From Parelaphostrongylus tenuis (Eukaryota; Nematoda; Chromadorea; Rhabditida; Metastrongylidae), in the NCBI GenBank assembly GCA_019055375.1, contig JAHQIW010006936.1, forward strand, positions 34,604-98,603: DNA of 64,000 nucleotides, given 5' to 3'. The notes under the pieces were generated by a model. The model was not told the DNA's origin and ran no database searches. It worked only from the letters and a program-made list of their open reading frames with translations. Made by a program: the position numbers and the translations under genes. This document shows positions 22,880 through 35,600 of the stretch, one piece after another; position 1 is the stretch's first letter, and every line of letters starts with the position of its first letter.

Positions 22880-23626
22880 TGTTTGTTTGTTAATATGACA
22901 TATCTTTCATTTCGGGTGTTTTCTTAAGACCACAGCTCAAATTTCAATATGCCTGATAATCATTATTTGAGCCACGCATGTCAGTGGGCTGACTTATAGA
23001 GCCCGATACACGTGTTTCGATCTTGCGATCTCGTCAGTCGGGCAGTTACCCTTTCTCGTCTTTTGCTAATCTCTGTGGGTGCTCCAGTCCCCACAATAAG
23101 AGTTAGCGACGACGTACGTTTTACACTCTATGTTCAGTGAAGAACTCACCAAAAGAGACTAGCAAAGAGTGATTAGCAAAAGACGAGAAAGGGTAACTGC
23201 CCGACTGACGAGATCGCAAGATCGAAACACGTGTATCGGGCTCTATAATTCAGCCCTCATTGACAGACCACTGACATGCGTGGCTCAAATAATGATTATC
23301 AGGCATATTGAATTTGAGCTGTGGTCTTAAGAAAACACTCGAAATGAAAGATATGTTATATCAAATATACTAGCCACGAGCATTCGAGTGTACAAAACTC
23401 TGTGTTTGGTGAGTTCTTCACTGAACATAGAGTGTAAAACGTACGTCGTAGCTAACTCTTATTGTGGGGACTGGAGCACCCACAGAGATTAGCAAAAGAC
23501 GAGAAAGGGTAACTGCCCGACTGACGAGATCGCAAGATCGAAACACGTGTATCGGGCTCTATAAGTCAGCCCTCATTGACAGACCACTAACATGCGTGGC
23601 TCAAATAATGATTATCAGGCATATTG
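22880..23626. mobile_element. FB1 foldback cluster, second array
   Basis: Order: one forward copy (CTTTCATTTCGGGTGTTTTC at about 22903 to CTCACC at 23152), a short scrambled join, then two inverted copies, each ending ATGATTATCAGGCAT (about 23304 and 23622). The two inverted copies are about 317 bases apart, the same unit length as at 7791-8830. Few differences separate the copies, so the amplification is young. Confidence 0.85.
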
Positions 23627-24054
23627 TTATTTGTTAGTTATTTCGTTATCTGATGGTACTTTAGTTATATGGAAAAGTTGGTATGACTTATGTTCAACGA
23701 CATTCGCAAAGAATATGGAAATCTTCTTGCAACAGCCGAGCCTATGCGATAATTTTTTCTATAAGAGATTCATGCCAGTTCTGAAAATTTGCTTTGTAAC
23801 AACAATGGAAGGTCATCCGTGAATGGTCTTACGAAGGCGAGCAATTTGATTGCAATAAATGATAACTCGATGATATCTAGTGACTCAGAAAAAGATACTA
23901 CACTGCGCTAAGCGCTATGTTCTGTACATCGATCTAATTGGTATGTCTACCATCCAAAAACTTCTGTCATTATTTGATACTTCTTTTCTACTAAACGTAG
24001 ATTCTTTTCGTTACATTCTATATCAGCATATGTCTTCCGTTATATTCTGTATCA

Positions 24055-24290
24055 GGTACGCTTAGCACAGTGGTTATGAGTGTCCTGCAAAAAAGTACAT
24101 GGTGTATTTTTGATCATGCTCCCTAACCTCATCAGGCCTTACATCTCTTCAGAGTCGCCAAATTATTACTTGACTTGACTGGTAGATTGTTATCACTAAT
24201 ATGATGCAATAGGTCAGCGGTAATCATTGTGTAGGCCGAAAGGCATATTCATTCATGCCTACAAACGCTGACAAGTTAGAATACGTAAAG
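24055..24290 (+). mobile_element. SINE1, copy 4 (old)
   Basis: TACGCTTAGCACAGTGGTTATG head, TTCAGAGTCGCC, ATGATGCAATAGGTCAGCGG and CATTCATGCCTACAAACG body. It keeps the SINE1 order with heavy divergence. Confidence 0.5.
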
Positions 24291-26038
24291 ATTCCTTCGA
24301 TAATTGATTATTACCGTGTTTTTTTATTTCTCATCCTTTATTTACACATTTCACACGATAATCATAACTTATCACAGCCACTGGAAACGAAATAACGGTC
24401 ATTTCTGGAAAAATTGGTGTACTTTGCAATTTGTGCGATGCCAGCTTTTTGTTAACTTTTGATGATTATTTGTAATCGTGTCATATTTATAGAAAAGAAC
24501 TCCGCCTAAAGTTATGTGGATAACGCTATCATGTTTTTGCTCATTCTCTACAATAAAAAAATAAGTCTCTTTTGGCAACGTTCAATAAGAGCTATGTTTT
24601 TCTAGTATCTAGATGACTATATGAATTTCTCCTCCGCTTGCCTACACTGGTGCTTTGAGTGCACCGTATAAACAAACACTGAAAGGACATATTAGTGAAA
24701 GTTGAAAACCATATCTGAACATAAAGCTACAGTGCCGAGCGTACGTTCAATGAACCTGAGCTATTCTGAAGTAGACATCTGCATCATAACGTCTCCATTA
24801 CGTTTGTACAAGCCTCATTAATGATTTACGATCCATTCTCTGACAAGCAGAAGATATATCTTTTTTTTTGGAAATGCCAAACTTTAATGTCAAGGTATCG
24901 CAAAGACATCTCTATATCTCTTTGCTAGTAACCATCTTAACCGTAGATATCTTTTCAGCAGCAATGGTCTCTCACCGCTTTCGAATAAACTCGTTCAAAA
25001 AACGGATTCCTTTTATAAATTTCTAGCAAATAATGTGGCATTTATATGGGAACGCCGTGGCCGAGTGGTTATGATGTTCGTCGTGACGCGCAGGGGCCAA
25101 TCCGCACCCCCTCCTTTCTTTGGCAGTCAACAACGAGCGCTCTATGGAACGCCACAGTCAGGATATCCTCCAGATTGCATGGAGGCACACTGAACCACTA
25201 TTCTACAGTGTTCAAGAAGAGGCAAAAAACGCTCTAAGTACTACACGTGTTGAGATCCGTACAGTGAAAAAAAACGCACTGTGGATGCGAATCAAATGCA
25301 GTGCAAAAAAAGTGTAGATTGTAGGATTTTTTGACCGCTCAATGTCACATCTTTGTCAAATGTATTTTAAATGATCAGAAAAATTCATTAGAAATTACTT
25401 GTACTCAAGAACTGGCCACTGAAAGAGGATGAATGGAAATCAGCTCATAACGGGCAAAATGCTTCCTTGTGTGTCCTTGGATAAAAGCTCTTGTCTCTGC
25501 AAACATGTTAAAACTTATCTATAAATAAATAAATCTTTCGCTCCGTATGCATAGTCCCATTTGCTAAAAATTAATCTAAACTCCACAACTTTGTTCCACG
25601 CTCTTTTGCGGGCTTAAGTTAAAGGTGTATGATGACATGAGTGATGTCGATCTCAGAAATTATAGTGAATCCTTTGGAATGACACTCTGAAATCCTAAAA
25701 ACTTGAAAATTATAGTTCTTTATATCTAAGTCTAAGCCAAGATGCAATCGAAAAATTCAAAATGATCACGATAAAAGCAAGCCGTTGATTGCGAGTCAAT
25801 GGGTGTCTCAAATGGTGATTGATAACCCGTCAAGAAACACTATTTTCGCGTGAAGGTTGCATTAAACAACGGTTTGCCATCACTTAGGTGACTGGAAAAA
25901 ACATTTGAATCTTCGAAGGTTTTCTGTTTGCATGTCATTCATCATTCTTGGACATAGTAGCTGTATAAAAAACGTATGCTGTAAAAGCGGTGAAATAAAG
26001 AAGTCCTAAGATTTTGTATACATAAATATGCGCATTAT
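24291..26038. other. No recognisable gene; one tRNA-Ser/Leu-like head
   Basis: At 25053-25072 the sequence CGCCGTGGCCGAGTGGTT matches the 5' half of a class II (Ser/Leu-type) tRNA, but no 3' half follows. The same 18 bases occur at 53923-53940. The rest has only short frames. Confidence 0.4.
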
Positions 26039-26075
26039 TTGTCCATATGTGTGTATATATTATATACAAATACAT

Positions 26076-26078
<3 letters not shown>

Positions 26079-26119
<41 letters not shown>
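26079..26119. repeat. (TA)n microsatellite
   Basis: About 40 bases of uninterrupted AT dinucleotides. Confidence 0.95.
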
Positions 26120-26121
<2 letters not shown>

Positions 26122-26307
26122 AGCTGTCATCTTAACTGCGCTTAATGCCGATATGTGCTTGCCAGACCAAGCTCCTAGACGGTTGGTTGTTGGTAACTTC
26201 GATGGTACGATATCGCAAAAAGAGTACTAGCATATGCTCCGGTATGGCTGATACATGAGTTAAACGCGAATCTATGGCTCAAAGTTGCGCATATCATTCA
26301 GTAATTA

Positions 26308-26640
26308 TGGAATTTCAATTGTAGCACTAGTTCTATCAAAAATAAGAAGAGCATTCCTGAGATTTTTGTCCATGATGTCCTCTCGTAAGAATGTTACAAG
26401 TAAGCGAGCTGAATGGCTCATTCTCACTAATTGCGCCGTATTTTCTCCGCTTTTCATCAATATTCTATTCTTGAGTTCATATTGAGAATTTTATTATTTC
26501 CTCCAAGCTACTTGGAAGAAGTTGCGCTCAATCTTCATGAGGATTTCCATGAGCGTGTCCATGGATTTTCTTATTGTTTCAAAGTCAGATTATATTCACC
26601 CTTTCTCATGAATGGTTGGCTCTTTTGTTCTTTGATCCAT
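26308..26640 (-). pseudogene. Unrecognised decayed coding region
   Basis: Read on the minus strand, three neighbouring frames look protein-like: one near 26565-26640 ending MRKGEYNLTLKQ, one near 26500-26570 with SDFETIRKSMDTLMEILMKI then IERNFFQVAWRK and a stop, and one near 26308-26490 with LLVTFLREDIMDKNL. They can be joined only by frame changes, which suggests a broken gene or mobile-element ORF. No family recognised; the plus-strand frames here are likely shadows. Confidence 0.3.
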
Positions 26641-28234
26641 GCCTTGTGATTATTCATTATTGCTACTGTCTATCTATCTGAAACAATTTTCTAAAGCAGC
26701 AGTCACTTTGAGATCTCATACCCAACACTTATTGCTTGTGTTTTGAGTTACTCAACAAAGCATAAAGCCTTCCATGTTTCGTATATGAAAAAAATTTGCA
26801 TAGTATTGCACTTATTTGTGAAATTTTTCCGATCCGCAAAAGTCATCGACTATCTTGAAGGAGACACAGGGAAATTAAGGCAAGAACTGTATTGGGTTAT
26901 GGGTGCATGAAAACAAACAGAGTGCAAGAAGTGACAGAATCCACATGATATTCTGCCTACGATCACAAAATGGTCCTCATTATTGCTACCAATAGAATTT
27001 GCACGATATGTTCCACGTACGAAAGCAAAAATGATTCTGACAGCATGTTTCAAACTTTCATGTCACGGTTTCAAATGTCAAATGTCCGATGATAATGTCA
27101 CTGGACATGCAGTGATTAGTTATCCTTGGGTGAAGCCAATTTTCACTTTGTACTCCGGTGTAACATGTTTGTGGACGGTTCCTCTATGCATGGGAGTTCT
27201 CCTCCGAAAGTGATTGGCTTAGACGAGGAGACTATGCAACGCATGAGGCTGCGTGGTCGAAACACGTGTATGGCACTTTAGAAGTGCCATGACAGACCTT
27301 ATGAAAAACGCCGTCAGGATGTACTAATTCTAAACGGGGTCTTAAAAAACAGTCGAATATAAACTGAAATGATCATTAATTTCTTTATTGCTAACAAGTA
27401 ATGGTTAGAATCTTGTATCACATCGACTATGACCACTTATCGATTGCTATTTTGATACTTTGCATCTTCTATTTTTGTCCGTTGATCGAACAATTCCCAC
27501 GACCGGCTATCTATTAACATCGGCATGCTTCAATAATTCTTAGTTTTCAGTAATAATTCCCATACTTCAATAATTCCTATTTCGACAAGTAAATTGCTGG
27601 CTACTGATATCAACTTGAAAATAATAAAAAATGATAACATTGATAGGTTTGATGAATGACAGTATTGAAAATTATACTAATAAATAAATAATAAATAATA
27701 TTAGTAAACTGTAATGAAATAAATATAGTAGTGAATTGTAATAAATGTGGAGTAATGAATATGAAAAGGAAGTAAAAGATTAAGGCTTAATATTTCGCCA
27801 ACATTATTCTACAATTGACAAGAAACCATCTTTACTCTGATTGATCAGCGTCGCGGATCATCTCTGACCTTGTCTGCTCGAAAATCTTATCATTGCTGAG
27901 CGGTGTGCTCACATTGCGTTATCGTCCCGTCAACGTTTCTCTCGTGATGTGTCATGAATGATCCCGACTTTTTTGGTGGTCCATATCTCTACTGTGGCGG
28001 TGCTTCACTCACTTTATTCATCATCGGAAAACTACAATGAAGGCCCGATACCTGCACATGACCCTTGAATTTCTGCATCCTCTTGATACTATTGCTTGTT
28101 TACAGATTGAATAATCATTGTCAGTTTGAAGCGAACATTTAGCTGACAGCACGTTGCTCTCAGATCAAGTTCACGTCTGCCCAAACTTGTGATATTATTA
28201 TTTATTTCAGTGATTTTCACATTTGGCAGAGGTT
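26641..28234. other. No gene; diverged FB1 relative at about 27070-27350
   Basis: 27070-27350 contains GATAATGTCACTGGACATGC, TGGTCGAAACACGTGTATGG and GGTCTTAAAAAACAGTCGAAT in FB1 order (inverted). 27600-27760 is very AT-rich (TAAATAAATAATAAATAATA). Nothing else was recognised. Confidence 0.4.
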
Positions 28235-28315
28235 GGGTAGCGTAGTGGTTAATGATGTAGTGTATTACGAAGTAATGTAGTAGGCAAAGAAGCACTGGTT
28301 TGATTCCCATCCTAA
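28235..28315 (+). other. tRNA-like remnant
   Basis: GTTGGGTAGCGTAGTGGTTAATG (A-box-like) and CACTGGTTTGATTCCCATCC (B-box-like); the ends GTTGGG and TCCTAAC pair six of seven. The middle is too long for a normal anticodon arm, so this is a pseudo-tRNA or SINE head. Confidence 0.4.
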
Positions 28316-28549
28316 CACTCTCTTGCAATCAATCGTTATTCGGTCGCCTTAGCTCGGCTACATCGAAGGTTGCAAGGAAGATCGATTTGTCGGGCATTCC
28401 AAGACTTTTAAGAATGAGGCAAAATCTTCAGATTGCAGCTGGAACAACACGTGAAGTCTAGAAGGGCTTTTTGGAGCATCAATGCAAGAAACGTAGCAAT
28501 TACAGCAAGTGCTCGGATCCGCACAATAAGTTGTGATAAAGGGTTGTGT

Positions 28550-28619
28550 AAAGAGCTATTGATAAATAGATTCGTTTGACGCTGTAGAGCAAACGAATCT
28601 ATTTATCATTAGCTCTTTT
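28550..28619. repeat. Near-perfect hairpin
   Basis: Arms AAAGAGCTATTGATAAATAG... (28550-28578) and its reverse complement (28590-28619) enclose an 11-base loop ACGCTGTAGAG. About 28 paired bases with a single mismatch. No coding frame. Confidence 0.8.
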
Positions 28620-28726
28620 TTGGGTGGACGACGTTGCTTCTATGCTACTAAGCACTATATTCCTTTTTTTGAATTTCTTCAATAATATAAAGCTGAAAAA
28701 ATGAAAAGAATAGTCCAGGAACCTAT

Positions 28727-28867
28727 CTTTATTTTACGCTTTCGCAAGGTTGGTATCACGTACTTGTCGAAACGTCATCCACCAATATTCAATAAGATCC
28801 ATCGATCGTCAGGAAGGACATTCGATCGAATAAGTGATACCAACCTCGCGTAAGCCCAAAATAAAGA
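28727..28867. mobile_element. Small MITE-like element
   Basis: About 140 bases with imperfect terminal inverted repeats of roughly 33 bases: CTTTATTTTACGCTTTCGCA at the left and, reading inward from the right, CTTTATTTTGGGCTTACGCG; both continue AGGTTGGTATCAC. No clear target duplication. Confidence 0.6.
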
Positions 28868-29329
28868 CTAGTTAATTACTAGAATTCTCTTCTTTTTCTT
28901 AGTTTTATATTATTCACATGACCGAGGTTCAAGGAATTTGGTCTTTCGAGTTGTTTTTCCATTAATTTCAGTACCGATTGCTTGTTCCACTTATACGAAT
29001 CTATGGCCATAAATAATTTGCTTAGTTCCTTTTTTCAGATAAGTCGTTAATCTTTTGTTGTTGTTGAGTTTTCAAGTTTCCGCCTATTGAGTATAATATA
29101 GTATTTACGTATCAATGTTTCCATATGTCAAATCTTATCAAATCAACGGTCATAACTACGACGTAATTCTATATACGTCAGACTACGGTCCGCCGCATTG
29201 ATCGCTCTATTGGTACTGATTGACAAAGCTCAAAACCTCAAAAGCTTTTTGTGTGAGTACACAGAGATCTTTATTCACTGGATTATTGAATCCATTAGTA
29301 ATACTCTAAATTTCTAGTATTTTTATTGC

Positions 29330-29490
29330 CTTTTTCGCGGTGTTATGGTGTTTCATATACACCTAAGAGAATTGAGTAACGTGCAAAAATACGGCCTCAG
29401 GCAGGAGTTTATCCGGGTGAAATGCAGGTTTGACTCCCATCTGAGGTCGTATTTTTGCACATCACTCAATTCTCTTAGGTGCATGTGAAT
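29330..29490. repeat. FB2 foldback fragment
   Basis: ACACCTAAGAGAATTGAGTA..GTGCAAAAATACGGCCTCAGG faces GAGGTCGTATTTTTGCACAT..CACTCAATTCTCTTAGGTG, so the two ends form a short palindrome around a shrunken tRNA-like core. Confidence 0.7.
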
Positions 29491-29609
29491 TTGTAAGCCA
29501 AAACTGATTTCTTTTCTGTGTTAGCAGTCTGTACTTAGGATGAAACGCTGCTAGGAATTCACTGGATTAGGTGCATGATTCAGAATGGCAAACTAACATG
29601 CAATTTTAG

Positions 29610-32600
29610 CCCAGACATCGTATAGGGTTGCTATCGGCGAGTGTATTTTGGATCTCTCGGTAATCGCTCATCTTTTCGATGGTCCTGCGTTGAAGACTCA
29701 TCAGAATGTCTTTAAACAGGTTTGTAATGAATCTATCTACCACCTTGTAGAACAGGATTTCTGAATATGTCGCAAGTACTAAAACTATAATGTGATGGAA
29801 ACAGCGTGAATGGTGAGCACGTAAGGTGTTATATAGATTTGTGAAACAACATGTTGATGAAAATCACCACTAACTGTCACGTTAATTTTGAAAGCAAAAC
29901 ATCTAAGAAGTATCTTCTCATCCGGCAAACTAGTGAGCTTGATCGTATTCAGGAAACATTGAACGACTTCATGGCCCTTCCACGAACCGCATGGCTTGAA
30001 GCGCGTTCGACCATTCAGAAACTGCTCAGCGATGATGTGACTACACTCAAGGAAAACTCGGAGTTGCGAGAGAAATCTATAGTTAAACAGAAAGATGCTG
30101 TCATGCATCTTCCAGCCACTATCGGTGGGTTCATCATGGGAAAGTCGTTCGCAATAAAAGAATTTAAAATTCAATGGAGTAGTCTTAGGAAGTCCAGATG
30201 GTGTGTGATCGTCACTTGTGAAGCAGAAGTGGACTTTTGAAAGACTTTTGTTGATTGATAAGCTCGCTTTACCATCGGTATCAACAGAGAACTGTAGTCA
30301 AACCTTGCAATCACAAAATGCGATCTCTTGCTTTTAATTTATTTTTACTTCTTAGGGAAAAGAGAAAGGAAACTTCTCAAAATTGTTACCAATTTTTAGG
30401 GATCGCTAATTTGCCCAACGCTTTCCATACATCATATTGAATCTGTTTAGGCGACTACACAGACTTCTACTCGTCAATCCACCATGCCACAAATGTCGGC
30501 ATAATGTTCCGTGGAAAAGAAAATGCTCTTATGCCCAACTGGTAGCGTGAAACAAATTCACTTGTTCCTTTTTGTTCTATATTCATCGTTTGTGATCAAC
30601 CGTCAGACGCACCAAAATGGCTACGTTTTTCTTGCTGCAGTCATGAATTTATATATAATATCTAGTCACATATCCATGATCCTATTAGCATCATCATGTA
30701 TAATTGTCATTATTATTACTTCACTTTATTTCGTTATATTTTTGTTATTTATTCAGCAAATTATCATTTGTTGAAGGACCGCATGCGGCACAGTGGTTAG
30801 AGATGCATTGCGAGACACACAATCGACCAATCGAAGGTCGATAGTTTAGTCCAGCGCTCGAGGCTCACCAGGCCTTCCAACCCCCACGGGGTCGGTGAAT
30901 TGGCATAATACCTATCTGAAAGGATAGCAGGATTTTCTCGATACAGTGGTTGACCAGCGCGAATTCTTTATAGGAAGATATACATTCAATCACCTCGAAC
31001 GAAATCAAGAATTGATGACGATTGCATGGACTCCTCCAGAGATTGGACTTTATTCTTTATCATTTTACCATCATTTATGAGATTTATAACTTTACTTTGT
31101 TACTTATCAGCAATGGGATAATAATATTAGTTAAAAGGAGGTTCTGGGTACTTGTAAAGAACTCAAAATCTATGCATGAATTCCAAACAAAAACAGCAAT
31201 AACTATTCTTCAAATAAAGGCCATCGTTTATCACAACTTTGTGCCATGGATCCCCCAAGTTTCGGATCGTCGAAGTACCATCCTTCGACATCGAATCAGA
31301 AACTCTTGGCATGCTTCTTCAACATCATTAACGATTCGAATCGAAGACCCTTCGAAAAGTGTTGCATCAATCGGAGAAGGCCAGAGTCGGATCGGAAAGC
31401 GTTTGAAACCAGTGCCCAGCAGCACATTTGCTTGTTCTACCTTCTTCTTGGATTTCGTTGATTTCACCGAAAGCACCTCACTGTGAGAGACCCTTTCTCC
31501 AATAATGACGCAATAATACATGAACGTCGATTGTACCATTGGACATGACGGAGGCTTGTAATAATGTGAAAATAAAGACATATAATATCTAGGCCTTTAT
31601 TGGGAGAATCCCGCGCAATAAACTGTAATGTTTTCATGATATGCATGGGAGTTATCTGAGCTTATTAAGCGCCCCACAACTTTCTTTCCAGCCGTGTAGC
31701 AAAAGTCTCGGCATTGATTGAATCAGATCAATACCTATTGCGTGTATGTGTTAATTGAGCTTTTGAAGTAGATCACTGTTTAGGAAATGGCTTCCTGTCG
31801 GTTACCATGGACGTGCTTCTTCAGTTGTGCCGTCGGGAACACCTATCCGAAGACCCAGTGGACAGGTGAAGCCAGAGGGAGGTTAGAATTACAATGTTCA
31901 TGAAAGAGCTTCAATTTTTTATCTGATTTTTGACGTTACTCATAGTGACTATTATCGACAAATTATATGAACTGTACTTTGATGCCTTTCAAATTTATAA
32001 GCTATAAAGTCAAATCGTAATTATGTACATTCTACCAAAGTTATGGCGATTCCTGAAGACGTCGTATGACGATGAAACGCTACAGATATAGAATAAAATT
32101 ACTCTAGATTTCTAACCCAACTTGATTGAACTTCGTTCCATTAATCAATATCCTGTTGTATTTCTGAGCTTGTACTAGGCTGATAACAAATTCATTAGTC
32201 GCTCTAACATTTCAGCGTCTTCGCTTTGCTTCGGAGCCGCGCTGATTTGTATAGATTGTTCACAGCCGTGTTTTCTGCGAATGGGTTTTCGTAGTCGATC
32301 TAGTTGTACTTTCTCAAGCGAAGTGTAGATGGAATGAAATTTTTATACAAGGCCGGACCCTCATATACGTGGATGGTTATTGATCTACTGCCATCTGCTG
32401 AGCTGTTTTCATAGTGGTGGTGCATCGTGCAAAAGTCGGTGTTTACTGACTGACATAAATGAAGCAGCATATTCCTAGAGCCGGCTCAAACACGACAACG
32501 ACGACTGACATCGCAAGAACGATTGGCTGTGTTTTTGAATCAATGCAGCCCAGATGAAGACTAAGGCAACTGTCACTCAACTAAAAGTTTCATACAAACC

Positions 32601-35600
32601 TCGTGGGAAATTCATGATTAAAACAAGCTACAAAAATATTGATTATACATGTCGACATTAAATATGTGGGTATAGAAACTAGCTGTACAGATTTGTTAAT
32701 CAAATTTACTCGTTAGAAAAATATTTCTAGCCAACGAGCCGTCTTACGGACCTTCTAAATTACTGGACTTCGAACTGGAGATGGCGTTCTTTGTCGGAGG
32801 TCCGGCTACAGAACTCGGTCAACCAATACCAATTGAAAAAACCGAGGAGCACATTTTTGGCGTCGTATTAATGAATGACTGGAGTGGTTGGTAATCTCTA
32901 TATCCTGTCTTTTTTGATTACAGTATTCATACAACTAAATAATTTCCACACGATCGATTAAAAGGTGTAAAAATGACTAGGCATATCAAGTGCTACAAGT
33001 AGATAATTTTGAACTGCTGATGGTGCTTATCTAGGGAGAGTCCTAAGGCAAGCGTATAGATGTTTGTAAGTGTGTTACTTTTGTAATTATATGTAAAAGA
33101 AATCTTTCGAAATCGTTTTCATCATCATGAACTCTTTAATATGTGGAATTCACGAATTACCTGAATTCGGAATAGCTGGGAAAAGAATTTCTGCCCTCAC
33201 ATTTATGATGTACTAAATCAATATGTCAGTTTACGAAAAACAGTTAATATTATACGAAAAACATTGGCCGAGATCATGATAACTGTTACTTTTGAGTCCT
33301 TGGAAACAACGAAGTTTTTGGACAGAGTTTTACCTTTCATCAAACTCAGCTGTCGCGTCTATTAACATGACGTTGTTTTCAGTGACAAGGAAGAGAAAGA
33401 TAATATCAAAAGTAATACTACATGTCGCGTTGCTTTTTTTCCAGTAGCTCTTAGAATAGTCAATACCTACTCGTATATTCGTCTACTTACGAAATATGAT
33501 GTGTTTTTTGGCAAGATTATACTAATAAAAATTGCGAAAATCGTGAAAATTGAGCCTGACAATTTTTCAGCGCGTGATATACAAGCATGGGAATATGTAC
33601 CGCTAGGTCGTTCTGGGCAAGTCATTTGGCACAACTATTTCACCGTGGGTGGTCTCAATAGAAGCACTGCGACCGTTTATGGTGGCTAATCCTAAGCAGG
33701 TGAGCAAGTTCAAAGCTTACATCTTTTGGAATTTGATGAAAGAACATTCTTTCTTTGGTTCAGTGCTCCCGATGGATAGTATCTATATTAAACACAATTG
33801 CAACGATTCCTCATTTTCGACATTGGAGCTTGGAATTCTGTTGAATTTTTCCACCTTTTGAATGTATCAGACTCAAAATATATGATCGAGATTGTTCCCG
33901 GATTAGCGAGAGTGCAGAACCTCTATCATGAGTAGTTGAAAAAATGTCGAGAAAATTCTAGGATCCGGCGCCTCTTCAGTATTTGGAACACTCGGATCCA
34001 TTTCACGCCAGATATCAGTCCCGAAGTGACAATCAAGCCAGAAGGCGCTCCGACATTCTGTATGCAAAACCAACTTCAAGGTAAACTCCACTTACTGAAA
34101 CTTTTTCTGGATCTCCTCAAAGTCATGAGGTTATTTTTGTGTTACTCATTTTCATTATTGGCGAAGCATCGCTAGTAACTGACAATATATGATTAAAATC
34201 AAGGAAGCTTGTGCTGACTTTCTACAAGAACTGATTATTTTTCGATCGACTATATTACAATCTTTGCATAACGTCCTGCTCTCAAAAGTTGCTCAGAGAT
34301 AAACTATCGAAAATAGGACTAAAATCAGAAATTCGTAGATTTCAAATTAAACGTACCAGCTGCAGGTATTAGCGGACCATTGCTGTTCAGCATCGCAACT
34401 CCTGAACGTCCGAAATACGAGTCCTTGACCAAGAAGAACGCGAATAAATACGTTATTTAGGTAGCAGCAAGTCACAATTTCACTTTCTAAGGAAAATGTC
34501 CTTTCCGAATTCTGCATTTAATAGTTATAAGTTTAGTTAATAGAGTGCACTATGAGCTAGCATATCACTTTTAATACCTGAAAGGCGAAATATTTCCGGT
34601 ACGTATGCGGTAAATTGCGGTATAAACCACTGCATTTTCACAGCTTCGTATTGGCTGGGCGTTGAACCACAATTTGTACATGGGCAAATTCCTCTTCCAC
34701 AAGCGGTTGGGTCGCAGATGCTCGGGAGTTTCACATTTGTCTGAAACCTTACTAAGAGAGAGCCTATGCAGCATGAGAGATCAAAGACCTATTCTGGCTT
34801 GTTTCTGTCAAAAATAATGAAAGTAATTGGCCTCATGGGAACATATTGAGCTGTTGTGCTAGTCGAGCAGGTAAGGACCATTGGTGAGCGATGATACCAA
34901 ATGGAAATACTGTTGATGATTGCAGAGTAGTGTTTGATTAACGAAATTTTGTGTGCTCAGCACTCAGACACACCTTGTTTCAAGTTTCCTATGTAAAACT
35001 TCGAATGAAATACACTTCTGATAAAGTGGCTGATGCCATTATCTCTGCTTATGAGTGATTACATTTCAGCACATGTACTGGACATGAAGCAACAACTAGC
35101 TCATCACACCGTGAACGGGTGCAATGTGAAATCAGGTGACCTTATGGGATCGGGTACTGTGTCAGGACCTGTGAGTTTCATTTTAATACACAGAATCATC
35201 GCTACCTAGTATTTAGTCTCATCGCAAATGATTTCGAGCGATGCACTAATCTCTTACAAATGTGGAGATAAAGTATTTTTCAATATGTGTATTGTCAATC
35301 TTGGATATGTATATGTTTTGCCAAACTTTTTTTTCAACGGTTTTGAGACCTCGCTCAAACGAATACGTTTCGACAGAAAACAAAATGCATTGTAGCAGCC
35401 ACAATCAATCGAATGTACAACATTGGCCGTTAAGTGATTTTTTCACCAAACGGCAAGCATAATTATTTCGACGTCGGTCCCTCCATGTAGGGGATATTTC
35501 CCTGCAAAGAACTGACTGAACCGAAAGGCATCGAGCAACTGACGAGGATGTAATGCCGAAGCACGTGTCTTAATTGCACTGTGTAAGTGTCATAACAAGC

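Noticed and set aside
29785..30174. 129-codon minus-strand frame
   Set aside because: Shadow of the FAH exon at 29953-30124.
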